From: Streptantibioticus ferralitis | GTDB taxonomy: Bacteria; Actinomycetota; Actinomycetes; Streptomycetales; Streptomycetaceae | Assembly (NCBI RefSeq): GCF_029223525.1 | Contig: NZ_JARHTQ010000037.1 | Span: 1-64,000 of the forward strand | Length of the DNA stretch: 64,000 bases | Direction of reading: 5' to 3' | Shown here: positions 55,172 through 63,750 of the stretch, piece by piece | Layout: each line of letters opens with the position of its first letter | Numbering within the stretch: position 1 is the first letter of the stretch | The notes under the pieces: generated by a model | The model's database searches: none | Seen by the model: the letters and a program-made list of their open reading frames with translations, nothing else | What the model was told of the DNA's origin: nothing | Program-made: the position numbers and the translations under genes

Positions 55172-55658
55172 CGCTCACACCATCCGAACCGGCGGACACA
55201 TCGCCTCGCGCCTCCGTACCGTCACCGACTGTGACGCTGACGAAGGACAGCATGATTGACGTACAGTCACCGCAACAAGCGCTTCAGTCATATTCCAACG
55301 GAACGTGGTACCCATGCTGCATACTGCCCCGTGATCGCGCTCGCTACGGGTAGTGGATAGGCGCGATACCGTGCGTGTCCAGCACCTGCGGGCGTTTCCC
55401 TCCCGGCCGCAAGCATCCTGGGGAACCGCGCCGGTTGTCGCATGGATACCGCCATGACGACCGTCGCGATTGTTGCGCCCCTGAACTACTCGCACTCGAT
55501 GGAGGGTACCCGAGAGGGGCGTCGACTCCACGCGGTTACGAGTTACACCTCGGACACAACCCGATATCAACGCTCGGTGACACCTTATTCCGGGCATATC
55601 GCACCATTCCGTAAGCGCTGACGACCAGCGGCAACGCCTCGTACCCACCCCGCACCCA
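55172..55658. other. Long gene-free region upstream of the HATPase gene
   Basis: A 487-base gap without a credible gene. It is less G/C-rich than its surroundings. At 55256-55270 it holds TTGACGTACAGTCAC, a degenerate cousin of the operator palindrome, and at 55221-55235 the inverted repeat GTCAC-CGACT-GTGAC. It probably includes the HATPase promoter. A 157-residue minus-strand reading frame (55175-55648) shows no protein-like features. Confidence 0.5.
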
Positions 55659-56579
55659 TTACCAGAAGTCGGGCGAGCACAAAGACCGCGCCAGAGCGTC
55701 CTGGATCTCCCCCTCCCGAGCGAACCGCGTTGACAACAACCACGCGCGTTTCATATGGAGATGCACATCGGCCTCCCAGGTGAAGCCCATCCCGCCGAAG
55801 ATCTGAAGACAGTCGCGGGAGTTGCGGACGGCGGCTTCGTCGGCGAGCAGCTTGGCGGCCGCGATCTCGGTGGGATCACCGGTCACGGCGGCCGCGTAGA
55901 CAGCGGTACGGGCCATCTCGACCCGCACCAGCATGTCCGCGCACAGATGCTTGATCGCCTGGAATGTCCCGATCGCCCGCCCGAATTGCCGGCGGGTGCC
56001 CGCGTACTCCACCGCCAACTCCACCGTGCCGCCCGCGCTGCCGCACTGCTGGGCGGCGGTCAACAGGACGGCTTCACGATGCAGCCGCGACGCGTCGGAC
56101 ACCGCCTGCCCGTCGGCGGGCCGGGCCTCGACCCGCCAGAGCGGTGTCAACGGATCCACCGACCGCAGCGGAACGGTGATCAGTTGGGCCGGATCGAGAG
56201 CGAGGGCAGCCCGGCCCTCGATCCACAGCACCGCGTCCGCGTCGGCCAGATGATCGACCAGCGTGCCGTCGCATCCGGCGACCACCGCCTTGCCCTCGGC
56301 GGCTCCGTCGACCACCCCCGCCGCCAGATGCGTCGCGACCAGCGGCCCCGGCAGCAGCGCCCGCCCGGCCTCCTCGAAGACCAGCGCGGCCTCGGCCAGG
56401 CCCATCCCGTCCAGCCGCAGGTCGAACAGGCCCGCCGAGCCCAGTTCCCGCCACAGCCCGCGGTCCACTGCCGCATCCGCCAGGCAGGCCCGCATCCGGT
56501 CCCTGGCGAACCGCCCGGCAAGCAGTTCCCGTACCCCCGCGCGCAACGCCCGCTGTTCGTCGGTGAGTTGGAAGTACAC
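55659..56579 (-). CDS. Acyl-CoA dehydrogenase, short partner subunit
   Basis: A 306-residue short acyl-CoA dehydrogenase. N-terminal FQLTDEQRALRAGVRELLAGRF and C-terminal RRQFGRAIGTFQAIKHLCADMLV with LQIFGGMGFTWEADVHLHMKRAWLL. It follows the full-length dehydrogenase 56584-57753 by 4 bases, the second dehydrogenase pair in this window. By analogy with FadE heterotetramers this would be the partner subunit. The GTG at 56579 is used; a frame extending to 57170 lies over the upstream gene and is rejected. Confidence 0.87.
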   Translation of the reverse strand: MYFQLTDEQRALRAGVRELLAGRFARDRMRACLADAAVDRGLWRELGSAGLFDLRLDGMGLAEAALVFEEAGRALLPGPLVATHLAAGVVDGAAEGKAVVAGCDGTLVDHLADADAVLWIEGRAALALDPAQLITVPLRSVDPLTPLWRVEARPADGQAVSDASRLHREAVLLTAAQQCGSAGGTVELAVEYAGTRRQFGRAIGTFQAIKHLCADMLVRVEMARTAVYAAAVTGDPTEIAAAKLLADEAAVRNSRDCLQIFGGMGFTWEADVHLHMKRAWLLSTRFAREGEIQDALARSLCSPDFW

Positions 56580-56583
56580 CGCC

Positions 56584-57753
56584 TCACGGCCCCTTCGGCA
56601 GGCCGAGGATCCGCTCGGCGACGATGTTCTTCTGGATCTGCGAGGTGCCCGCCGCGATGGTGTACGACAGCGAGGACAGCCGGTCGGCGGTCCACTCCCG
56701 CGCGGCGTCCAGAGCGTCCGCGCCCAGCACCGCCGCCGCCGTCTCGTACAGTTCCTGCCGCGCGTGCGAGTACCGCAGCTTGAACACCGAACCGCCGACG
56801 CCCGGCACCCCCGTACCGCCGCCGCGCAGTACCCGCTCCGCCGCGCTGACGTTCCACTGCGTGAGCCGCCACAGCACGGAGAACTCGGCGGCCAGCCGTC
56901 CGATCCGCCGACGCAGCACCTGGTCGTCCCAGGTGCCGTTGCGCCGCGCCGACGACGCCACCTCACGCAATGTCCGCCTGCACGCGATGACTTCGCCGAC
57001 GAACGCCGTGCCGCGTTCGAACGACAGCGTGACCATGGTGACGCGCCAGCCGTCGTTCTCCTCGCCCACCCGGTTCGCCACCGGTACCCGCACCTCGTCC
57101 AGGAACACCTCGGCGAATTCGCTCGATCCGGCGAGTGTGCGCAGCGGCCGGACGTTAACCCCCGCGGCACTCATCGGCATCGCCAGCCAGGTGATCCCGC
57201 GATGTCTGGGCGCGTCGGAGTCGGTACGGACCAACAGCTCGCACCAGTCGGCGACTTCGGCGTGCGAAGTCCAGATCTTCGAGCCGGTGACCACGTACGT
57301 CTCACCGTCCCGTACCGCCCTGGTGCGCAGCGCGGCCAGGTCCGAACCCGCGTCCGGTTCGCTGAAGCCCTGGCACCACACCTCGTCGCCACGCAGGATC
57401 GGCGGCAGCCAGCGGCGTCGCTGCTCCGCGGTCCCCTCGGCGGCGATGGTCGGTCCGGCGTGCAGCAGTCCGACGAAGTTGGCACCGACGTACGGTGCTC
57501 CCGCCCGCTCGGTCTCCTCCAGGAAGATCAGGTGCTGCGTGGGGGTCGCGCCGCGGCCGCCCGCGTCGGCGGGCCAGTGCAGTCCGGCATAGCCCGCGTC
57601 GTACAGCATGCGCTGCCAGGTGGTGTCGTACGCTCTGCGGCCCGGCCAGTGCGCGGGATCGGGCTTCGGCGGGAGGGTCGGCAGCACACCGGCGAGCCAC
57701 TCGCGCAGTTCGGCGCGGAAGGCCTCCTCCTGCTCGGTGTAGGTCAGGTCCAC
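56584..57753 (-). CDS. Acyl-CoA dehydrogenase, full-length subunit
   Basis: A 389-residue FadE-type enzyme: LTYTEQEEAFRAELREWLAGVL, FSEPDAGSDLAALRTRAV, VRPLRTLAGSSEFAEVFLDEV and AGTSQIQKNIVAERILGLPKGP. It pairs with the short subunit just downstream. The GTG start overlaps the SDR upstream by 10 bases, so all four genes 55659-59937 form one operon from operator box 13. Confidence 0.9.
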   Translation of the reverse strand: MDLTYTEQEEAFRAELREWLAGVLPTLPPKPDPAHWPGRRAYDTTWQRMLYDAGYAGLHWPADAGGRGATPTQHLIFLEETERAGAPYVGANFVGLLHAGPTIAAEGTAEQRRRWLPPILRGDEVWCQGFSEPDAGSDLAALRTRAVRDGETYVVTGSKIWTSHAEVADWCELLVRTDSDAPRHRGITWLAMPMSAAGVNVRPLRTLAGSSEFAEVFLDEVRVPVANRVGEENDGWRVTMVTLSFERGTAFVGEVIACRRTLREVASSARRNGTWDDQVLRRRIGRLAAEFSVLWRLTQWNVSAAERVLRGGGTGVPGVGGSVFKLRYSHARQELYETAAAVLGADALDAAREWTADRLSSLSYTIAAGTSQIQKNIVAERILGLPKGP

Positions 57754-58757
57754 GCGTCACCGTGTCCCTCAACGCCGTGTCCCTCAGCGTCGTGCCCCTC
57801 GGCGTCGTGCCCCTCGGCGCCGTGCCCCTCGGCGCCGTGTCCCGCACCGCCCTGTCCCGGAGACGTCCCGTAGACGGGCTCGGGTGCCGGTGCCTCGGAC
57901 AGCAACTTCCCGACGACGGGACCGAGTTCCGACGGTTGCCAGCGGCGGCCCGCGTCCACGGCCGGACCGTGCCGCCAGCCGTCCGCGAGCGACACCCGAC
58001 CGCCCTCGACCTCGAAGACCCGCCCGGTCACCCCGGCGGACTCAGCGCTGCCCAGCCACACCACCAGCGGTGCGACGTTGCCCGGGTGGTAGACGTCGAA
58101 CCCGCGCTCCGGCCGGGCGACCAGCTCCGGCATCGCCTGCTCGGTCATCCGGGTCCTGGCCGCCGGGGCGATGGCGTTGACCGTCACCCCGTACCGCCCG
58201 AGTTCGGCCGCCGCGACCACCGTCAGGGCCGCTGTGCCCGCCTTGGCGGCGGCGTAGTTGCCCTGCCCGACACTGCCCAGCAGACCCGCGCCGGAGGTGG
58301 TGTTGATGACCCGGGCATCCACCCGCCCGCCCGACTTCGCCCGTTGCCTCCAGTACCCGGCCGCGTGCCGCAGCGGCGCGAAGTGCCCCTTCAGGTGCAC
58401 CCGCACCACCGCGTCCCACTCCGCCTCGTCCATGGAGACCAGCATCCGGTCGCGCAGGATCCCGGCGTTGTTGACCAGCACGTCCAGGCCGCCGAAGGCG
58501 TCGAGCGCGGTGCGCACCAGGGAAGCGGCGCCGGACCACGTCGCGATGTCCTCGGTGTGGACGACGGCTTCGCCGCCCGCCTCCCGTATCCGTGCCACGA
58601 CCTCCCCCGCCGCCGCGTCCCGCTCATCGACCGGCGCCAGATCGTTGACCACGACCCGGGCCCCGGCCGCCGCGAAGGCCAGCGCGTGCTCGCGACCGAT
58701 TCCGCGTCCGGCGCCGGTGACGGCCACCACCCGGCCCGCGCACAGCTCAGCGGTCAA
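57744..58757 (-). CDS. SDR with His-rich repetitive C-terminal tail
   Basis: A 337-residue MFE-2-like SDR: VTGAGRGIGREHALAFAAAGARVVVNDLAP, NNAGILRDRM near residue 90 and catalytic YAAAKAGTAALTV near residue 170. The last 30 residues are six imperfect GH[GD]AE pentapeptides, giving a histidine/glutamate-rich tail that might bind metal. The repeat is encoded by 15-base units at 57759-57842. The predicted start is TTG at 58757 with GGAG upstream, overlapping the amidohydrolase stop by 11 bases. Likely role: hydroxyacyl-CoA oxidation. Confidence 0.87.
   Translation of the reverse strand: MTAELCAGRVVAVTGAGRGIGREHALAFAAAGARVVVNDLAPVDERDAAAGEVVARIREAGGEAVVHTEDIATWSGAASLVRTALDAFGGLDVLVNNAGILRDRMLVSMDEAEWDAVVRVHLKGHFAPLRHAAGYWRQRAKSGGRVDARVINTTSGAGLLGSVGQGNYAAAKAGTAALTVVAAAELGRYGVTVNAIAPAARTRMTEQAMPELVARPERGFDVYHPGNVAPLVVWLGSAESAGVTGRVFEVEGGRVSLADGWRHGPAVDAGRRWQPSELGPVVGKLLSEAPAPEPVYGTSPGQGGAGHGAEGHGAEGHDAEGHDAEGHGVEGHGDAWT
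57759..57842 (-). repeat. 15-base tandem repeats coding a His/Glu-rich tail
   Basis: About six tandem 15-base units, each coding roughly Gly-His-Gly/Asp-Ala-Glu, at the 3' end of the SDR gene. Repeats of this type are prone to slippage, so copy number may vary between strains. Confidence 0.8.
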
Positions 58758-59937
58758 GGTCCAGCTCCAGCATCCGGATGGCGTTGCCGCGCATCAGCTT
58801 GTGCACGGTCTCGTCGTCCAGCCCCTTCACATGTTCGAGCGCCACTTCCCTGGTGTGCGGGAACGTCGAGTCGACGTGCGGGTAGTCGGTCTCGAACGTC
58901 GCGTTGTCCCGTCCGACGGTGTCGATCGACTCGACACCGTGTTTGTCGCGGAAGAAGCAGCAGAAGATCTGCCGGTAGTAGTACGAGGACGGCGGCTCCG
59001 GGATCAGGTCCCGTACCCCGCCCCACGCCCGGTGCTCCCGCCAGACGTCGTCGGCACGTTCCAGGGCATAGGGGACCCAGCCCATCTGGCCCTCGCTGTA
59101 GGCGAGTTTGAGTCTGGGGAACTTCACCAGCACGCCGCTGAACAGGAAGTCCATCATCGACGCCATCGCGTTGTTGAAGCTCAGGCTTGCCTGTACGGCG
59201 GGCGGCGCGTCCGGTGAGGCGGCGGGCATCTGCGAGGACGACCCGATGTGCATGTTGACGACCGTGCCGGTCTCCTCGCAGACCGCGAAGAAGGGGTCCC
59301 AGTATCCGCAGTGGATGCTGGGCAGTCCCAGATGGGTCGGGATCTCGCTGAAGCAGACCGCCTTCACGCCGCGCGCCGCGTTCCGGCGGATCTCCGCGAC
59401 CGCCAACTCCACGTCCCACAGCGGGATCAGGCACAGCGGTATCAGCCGTCCCCCGCTGTCCCCGCACCACTCCGCCACCATCCAGTCGTTGTAGGCGCGC
59501 ACACAGGCCAGCGCGACCTCCTTGTCCCGCGCCTCGGCGAAGGTCTGCCCGCAGAACCGCGGGAAGGTGGGGAAGCACAGCGAGGCCTCGACATGGTTGA
59601 GGTCCATGTCCTTCAGCCGCTCGACGGGGTCCCAGCAGCCGCGCCGCATCTGGTCGCGGGTGATGCCTTCGAGGGTCATCTCGTCCCGGTCGAAGCCGAC
59701 GGCCGCGATGTTGCGCTTGTACGGGAACTTCAGGTCCTCGTAGATCCACCAGTCGGTGGGCGGTCCTTCGGGGTCCATGGTGATCTGGTACTTCCCGCCG
59801 ATGTAGGCCAGTTCGCCGATGCCCGCGGTGAGCGGCTTGGGGCCGCGGTCGTGGTACCTGGCCGGGAGCCAGGTCTCGAAGAGGTGCGCGGGCTCGATCA
59901 CGTGGTCGTCGACGCTGATGATCCTCGGTAGCTCCAC
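58747..59937 (-). CDS. Amidohydrolase-2 family metal-dependent hydrolase (second)
   Basis: A 396-residue paralog of the 16311-17537 enzyme. Shared blocks: LPRIISVDDHVIEP, WLPARYHDRGP, FPTFPRFCGQTFAEA, HIGSSSQMPAASPDAPPAVQ near residue 235 and FETDYPHVDSTFPHTREVALEH near residue 345. Probably a C-C hydrolase, decarboxylase or hydratase on a ring-cleavage product. The GTG at 59937 has GGGGAGG 6 bases upstream. It is the first gene of the 55659-59937 operon and is divergent from the CoA ligase across operator box 13. Confidence 0.87.
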   Translation of the reverse strand: MELPRIISVDDHVIEPAHLFETWLPARYHDRGPKPLTAGIGELAYIGGKYQITMDPEGPPTDWWIYEDLKFPYKRNIAAVGFDRDEMTLEGITRDQMRRGCWDPVERLKDMDLNHVEASLCFPTFPRFCGQTFAEARDKEVALACVRAYNDWMVAEWCGDSGGRLIPLCLIPLWDVELAVAEIRRNAARGVKAVCFSEIPTHLGLPSIHCGYWDPFFAVCEETGTVVNMHIGSSSQMPAASPDAPPAVQASLSFNNAMASMMDFLFSGVLVKFPRLKLAYSEGQMGWVPYALERADDVWREHRAWGGVRDLIPEPPSSYYYRQIFCCFFRDKHGVESIDTVGRDNATFETDYPHVDSTFPHTREVALEHVKGLDDETVHKLMRGNAIRMLELDLDR

Positions 59938-59966
59938 GGCCGCCTCCCCATCGCCTGGACCCTTTA

Positions 59967-59983
59967 TCTGACGCTGCGTCAGA
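59967..59983. promoter_or_regulatory. Operator box 13, TCTGACGCTGCGTCAGA
   Basis: A perfect palindrome in its arms (TCTGACG/CGTCAGA), between the divergent amidohydrolase (start 59937) and CoA ligase (start 60035). It is the last box in the window and marks the distal edge of the regulon. Confidence 0.73.
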
Positions 59984-60034
59984 TCTACCGTAGCCACGCG
60001 ACCACCAACCGACAAGGCGGAACCGGAGGCCCGG

Positions 60035-61561
60035 ATGAGCGCGACCACCCCGCACGACCTCGGCGCGTCCCGCACCCTGTGGGAGCTGATCGCGCGCCGG
60101 GCCGCGCTCACCCCGGACGCGCCCGTGCTGCTCGACGAGTCCGACCGCCGGGTGACCTTCGGCGCGTTCGCCACCCGCGCGGAACGCACGGCCGCCGGTC
60201 TGTACGGACTCGGGGTACGCCCCGGCTCCCGCGTCTGCTGGCAGCTGCCGACCCGGATCGAGACGGTGGTGCTCTGCGCGGCCCTCGCCCGGATCGGCGC
60301 CGTACAGTCCCCCGTCATCCCGATCTACCGCGACCGCGAGGTCGGGCACGCCGTCCAGCGCGCCGACGCCCGGTTCCTCATCACCCCGGGCCCCTGGCGC
60401 GGCTTCGACCACACCGCCATGGCCCGCCGCCTCGCCCGCCGACTCCCGGAACCGCCGCAGCTGCTCAGCGTGTACGACCGGCTGCCGGACGGCGACCCGG
60501 CCACCTTGCCGCCGCCACCGGCGGACGGGCGGGAAGTGCGCTGGATCTACTGGACCTCCGGCACCACCTCCGCGCCGAAGGGCGTCCTGCACAGCGACCG
60601 CAGCCTGATCGCGGGCGGCTCCTGCCTGGCGCACGCGTTGCGGATGCGGTCGGACGACGTCGGGTCGATCGCCTTCCCGTACGCGCACATCGGGGGGCTC
60701 GACTACCTGGTCATGCTCCTGCTCTACGGGTTCCCGGCGCTGCTGCTGGAGCGGTTCGCACTGCCGGGCGCGCTGGACGCCTACCGGCGGCACGGGGTGA
60801 CGCTGGCGGGCGGCAGCACCGCGTTCTACTCCCTCTTCCTCGCCCAGCAGCGCCAACTGCCGCCCGAGGAGCGGCTGGTGCCCACCCTGCGACTGCTGGC
60901 GGGCGGCGGCGCGCCCAAGCCGCCCGAGCTGTACCACGAGGTGGTACGGGAGCTCGGCTGCCAACTCACCCACGGCTACGGCATGACCGAGGCCCCGATG
61001 ATCACCATGGGGTCACCGCTCGACACCCCCGAGCAGCTGGCGACCACCGAGGGCCGCCCACCGGCCGAGATGGAGATCCGCATCGTGGACGGCGAGGTCC
61101 GGCTGCGCGGCGAGGCGGTCTGCCAGGGCTATGCGGACCCCGACCAGACCGTCGCCGCATTCGACGAGCAGGGCTTCTTCCGCACCGGCGACCTGGGTCG
61201 GCTGACCGCCGCCGGACACCTGGTCCTCACCGGCCGCCTCAAGGACATCATCATCCGCAAGGGCGAGAACATCTCCGCCAAGGAGATCGAGGAACTGCTC
61301 TACCAGCACCCCGGCATACACGACGCCGCCGTGATCGGACTACCGGACGCCGAGCGCGGCGAACGCGTCTGCGCGGTCGTCGAGCAGCCCGCGGGCTGCT
61401 CGACGCTCACCCTGGCCGAGGTCACGACGTTCCTGCGGGGAGCGGGGCTGGCGGTCCACAAACTCCCGGAGCAGTTGGAGGTCGTGCCCGCGCTGCCACG
61501 CAACGAGGCGCTGCGCAAAGTGCTCAAGTACGAACTCCGCGAACGGTTCGCGGGGTCCTGA
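60035..61561 (+). CDS. AMP-forming CoA ligase (cyclohexanecarboxylate-CoA-ligase-like)
   Basis: A 508-residue adenylate-forming ligase. YWTSGTTSAPKGVLHS (P-loop), HGYGMTEAPM, FFRTGDLGRL and the C-terminal PRNEALRKVLKYEL with the catalytic lysine. Its type resembles ligases for cyclic carboxylic acids more than long-chain fatty acids. With the FadD3-like enzyme and the ADP-forming ligase it gives the island three acid-activating enzymes. The ATG at 60035 follows GGAGG. Under operator box 13. Confidence 0.87.
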   Translation: MSATTPHDLGASRTLWELIARRAALTPDAPVLLDESDRRVTFGAFATRAERTAAGLYGLGVRPGSRVCWQLPTRIETVVLCAALARIGAVQSPVIPIYRDREVGHAVQRADARFLITPGPWRGFDHTAMARRLARRLPEPPQLLSVYDRLPDGDPATLPPPPADGREVRWIYWTSGTTSAPKGVLHSDRSLIAGGSCLAHALRMRSDDVGSIAFPYAHIGGLDYLVMLLLYGFPALLLERFALPGALDAYRRHGVTLAGGSTAFYSLFLAQQRQLPPEERLVPTLRLLAGGGAPKPPELYHEVVRELGCQLTHGYGMTEAPMITMGSPLDTPEQLATTEGRPPAEMEIRIVDGEVRLRGEAVCQGYADPDQTVAAFDEQGFFRTGDLGRLTAAGHLVLTGRLKDIIIRKGENISAKEIEELLYQHPGIHDAAVIGLPDAERGERVCAVVEQPAGCSTLTLAEVTTFLRGAGLAVHKLPEQLEVVPALPRNEALRKVLKYELRERFAGS

Positions 61562-61562
61562 C

Positions 61563-61603
61563 GGCCGGGTTGCGGGTTTTGCACCCAATGCCCGCAACCG
61601 GCC
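61563..61603. terminator. Hairpin terminator after the CoA ligase
   Basis: GGCC-G-GGTTGCGGG (61563-61576) pairs with CCCGCAACCGGCC (61591-61603), 13 pairs with one bulged G and a 14-base loop. It lies directly after the ligase stop and before the phospholipase gene. Confidence 0.72.
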
Positions 61604-61704
61604 AGGCCGATGCCGTTCAGAAGCCTTCCCGAATTCACCGGCGGCTGGAACCATCGCGCCGCACCGGCCCCTACCACCGGTAACACGACCTGCCAGGAGG
61701 CACT

Positions 61705-63669
61705 GTGTCCCCCATCTCCCGCCGCACGCTGCTGGGTTCGGCTGTCGCGAGCGGTGCCGTGATCGGCTCCGGCGCGCTGCCCGGCGCGCTGCAGCAGGCC
61801 TTGGCCGCCAGCGGCAAGCACGGTCCGCACGGCACGTTGGACGATGTCGAGCACGTGGTGATCCTGATGCAGGAGAACCGTTCCTTCGACCACTACTACG
61901 GGACGCTGAACGGAGTGCGCGGCTACCAGGACACCTCCCTGGTGCGGCTGCCGAACGACTCCGACGTACTGCACCAGAAGCTGCTCGGCAACATCGGCGG
62001 AACGACCCTGCTGCCCTGGCACCTGGACACCTCGACCTCCGACGCGCAGCGGATCTTCGACCTCGACCACTCCTGGGACGGCACCCACAGCGCCTGGGCC
62101 AACGGCCAGTACACCAACTGGATCCCGGCCAAGTCCTGGTACACCATGGGCTACTACCGCCGCCAGGACATCCCGTTCCAGTACGCGCTGGCAGATCAGT
62201 TCACCCTGTGCGACCAGTACTTCTGCTCCACGATGGCGCCCACCAACCCCAACCGCCTCTACCTGTGGACGGGAATGGTCGACCCGCGCGGTACGGGAGG
62301 CGGCCCGGTCACCGACAACAGCGAGAAGGGGTACACCTGGACCACCTACCCCGAGCGGCTCCAGTCCGCCGGGATCTCCTGGAAGATCTACCAGCAGAAC
62401 GACAACTTCGACGACAACCCGATTGCCTGGTTCAAGCAGTTCCAGAGCGCGGCCAAGGACTCCCCGCTCTACACCCGGGGCATGGTCAAGCGGGGTGCCG
62501 ATGACTTCGCGCAGGACGTCGCCAGCGGCAACCTTCCGTCGGTGAGTTGGGTGGTGGCGCCGACCGACCAGTCCGAGCACCCCAACCACCCGCCCGCGCA
62601 GGGCGCCGACTTCACCGCGTCCTACGTACTCGGCGCGCTGGCCAAGCACCCGGAGGTCTGGGCGAAGACCGTCGTCTTCCTCAACTACGACGAGAACGAC
62701 GGCTTCTTCGACCATGTCGTAGCGCCGGTGGCGCCCGACGGCACCCCCGACGAGTTCATCAACGGCGCGCCCATCGGCCTCGGCCCGCGCGTCCCGATGA
62801 TCGTCATCTCGCCGTGGAGCCGTGGCGGCCGCGTCAACTCCGAGGTGTTCGACCACACTTCGGTGCTGCGGTTCCTGGAGAACTGGACAGGGGTCAAGGA
62901 GCCCAACATCTCCGCCTGGCGCCGCACGGTCTGCGGCGACCTGATGTCGGCCTTCGACTTCCGCCACAAGAGCACCACCGCGTTCCCCGCGCTCCCCGAC
63001 ACCAAGAAGCTGCTCGCGGACCTCGCCGAGCAGGACAAGAAGATCCTTCCGCCGCTCTTCCCGCCGATCAAGCAGACCTTCCCCGAGGTCGAGCCCGGGG
63101 ACCGGCCGGCGCTCCCGGTCGGCTACCGCTTCGGCTCGTCGTCCCGTACGGACACGGCGAAGGGCCTGCTGTGGATCACGGTGGAGAACCTCGGCCGCCT
63201 CGGCGCGGGCCTGTCGATGTACACGGTCAACCACCGCAAGTTCGGCGCCTGGCGCTACACCCTGCCGGTGGGCGGGAAGGTCGCCGACTACTTCAGCGCG
63301 CTGTCGGTCAGCGGCGGTCCGTACGACATCGACACGCACGGCCCCGACGGCTTCCTGCGCGGCTTCAAGGGCGACGTCCGCACCTGGAACGACCCCGCGA
63401 AGGGGCACCCGGAGATCGCCTCCACCGAGCACCCGGACGGCGTCCGGCTGACCCTGACCAATGCGGGCGGCAAGCCGGTCGTCTTCACGATCGGGGAGAA
63501 CAAGGCACTGTTCGCGCAGAGTTCGTCGTCCCGCACAGTCACGGTGGCACCGGGCGCGACCGCCAAGGCGGTCCTGGCGCCGACGTCCGCCGGTCGCTAC
63601 GACTACACGGTGACCGCGGACACCGGCGACGGCTTCGAGCGGCGCTTCGCCGGGCGGCTCCAGCCGTAG
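61705..63669 (+). CDS. Phosphocholine-specific phospholipase C (Tat-secreted)
   Basis: A 654-residue exported phospholipase C of the PlcN/acid-phosphatase-like family. The twin-arginine signal is SRRTLLGSAVASGAVIGSGALPG (split about residues 5-27). The catalytic domain carries EHVVILMQENRSFDHYYGTLNGV near residue 48, typical of this family, then QYFCSTMAPTNPNRLYLWTG and NYDENDGFFDHVVAP. Two C-terminal beta domains follow. It releases phosphocholine from phosphatidylcholine outside the cell. The GTG at 61705 follows GGAGG. No operator box; probably not part of the catabolic regulon. Confidence 0.9.
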   Translation: MSPISRRTLLGSAVASGAVIGSGALPGALQQALAASGKHGPHGTLDDVEHVVILMQENRSFDHYYGTLNGVRGYQDTSLVRLPNDSDVLHQKLLGNIGGTTLLPWHLDTSTSDAQRIFDLDHSWDGTHSAWANGQYTNWIPAKSWYTMGYYRRQDIPFQYALADQFTLCDQYFCSTMAPTNPNRLYLWTGMVDPRGTGGGPVTDNSEKGYTWTTYPERLQSAGISWKIYQQNDNFDDNPIAWFKQFQSAAKDSPLYTRGMVKRGADDFAQDVASGNLPSVSWVVAPTDQSEHPNHPPAQGADFTASYVLGALAKHPEVWAKTVVFLNYDENDGFFDHVVAPVAPDGTPDEFINGAPIGLGPRVPMIVISPWSRGGRVNSEVFDHTSVLRFLENWTGVKEPNISAWRRTVCGDLMSAFDFRHKSTTAFPALPDTKKLLADLAEQDKKILPPLFPPIKQTFPEVEPGDRPALPVGYRFGSSSRTDTAKGLLWITVENLGRLGAGLSMYTVNHRKFGAWRYTLPVGGKVADYFSALSVSGGPYDIDTHGPDGFLRGFKGDVRTWNDPAKGHPEIASTEHPDGVRLTLTNAGGKPVVFTIGENKALFAQSSSSRTVTVAPGATAKAVLAPTSAGRYDYTVTADTGDGFERRFAGRLQP

Positions 63670-63750
63670 CCGGAGGACCCACCAGGGCCTGACCGGCGGC
63701 GCCCCCCACGGGCGACCGCCCGTCAGGCCCTGGAAGGGCGCCGCCCGCGC

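Noticed and set aside
55175..55648. 157-residue minus-strand reading frame in the large gap
   Set aside because: Composition is Arg/Thr/Cys-rich with no domain, no good ribosome-binding site and no operon partner.
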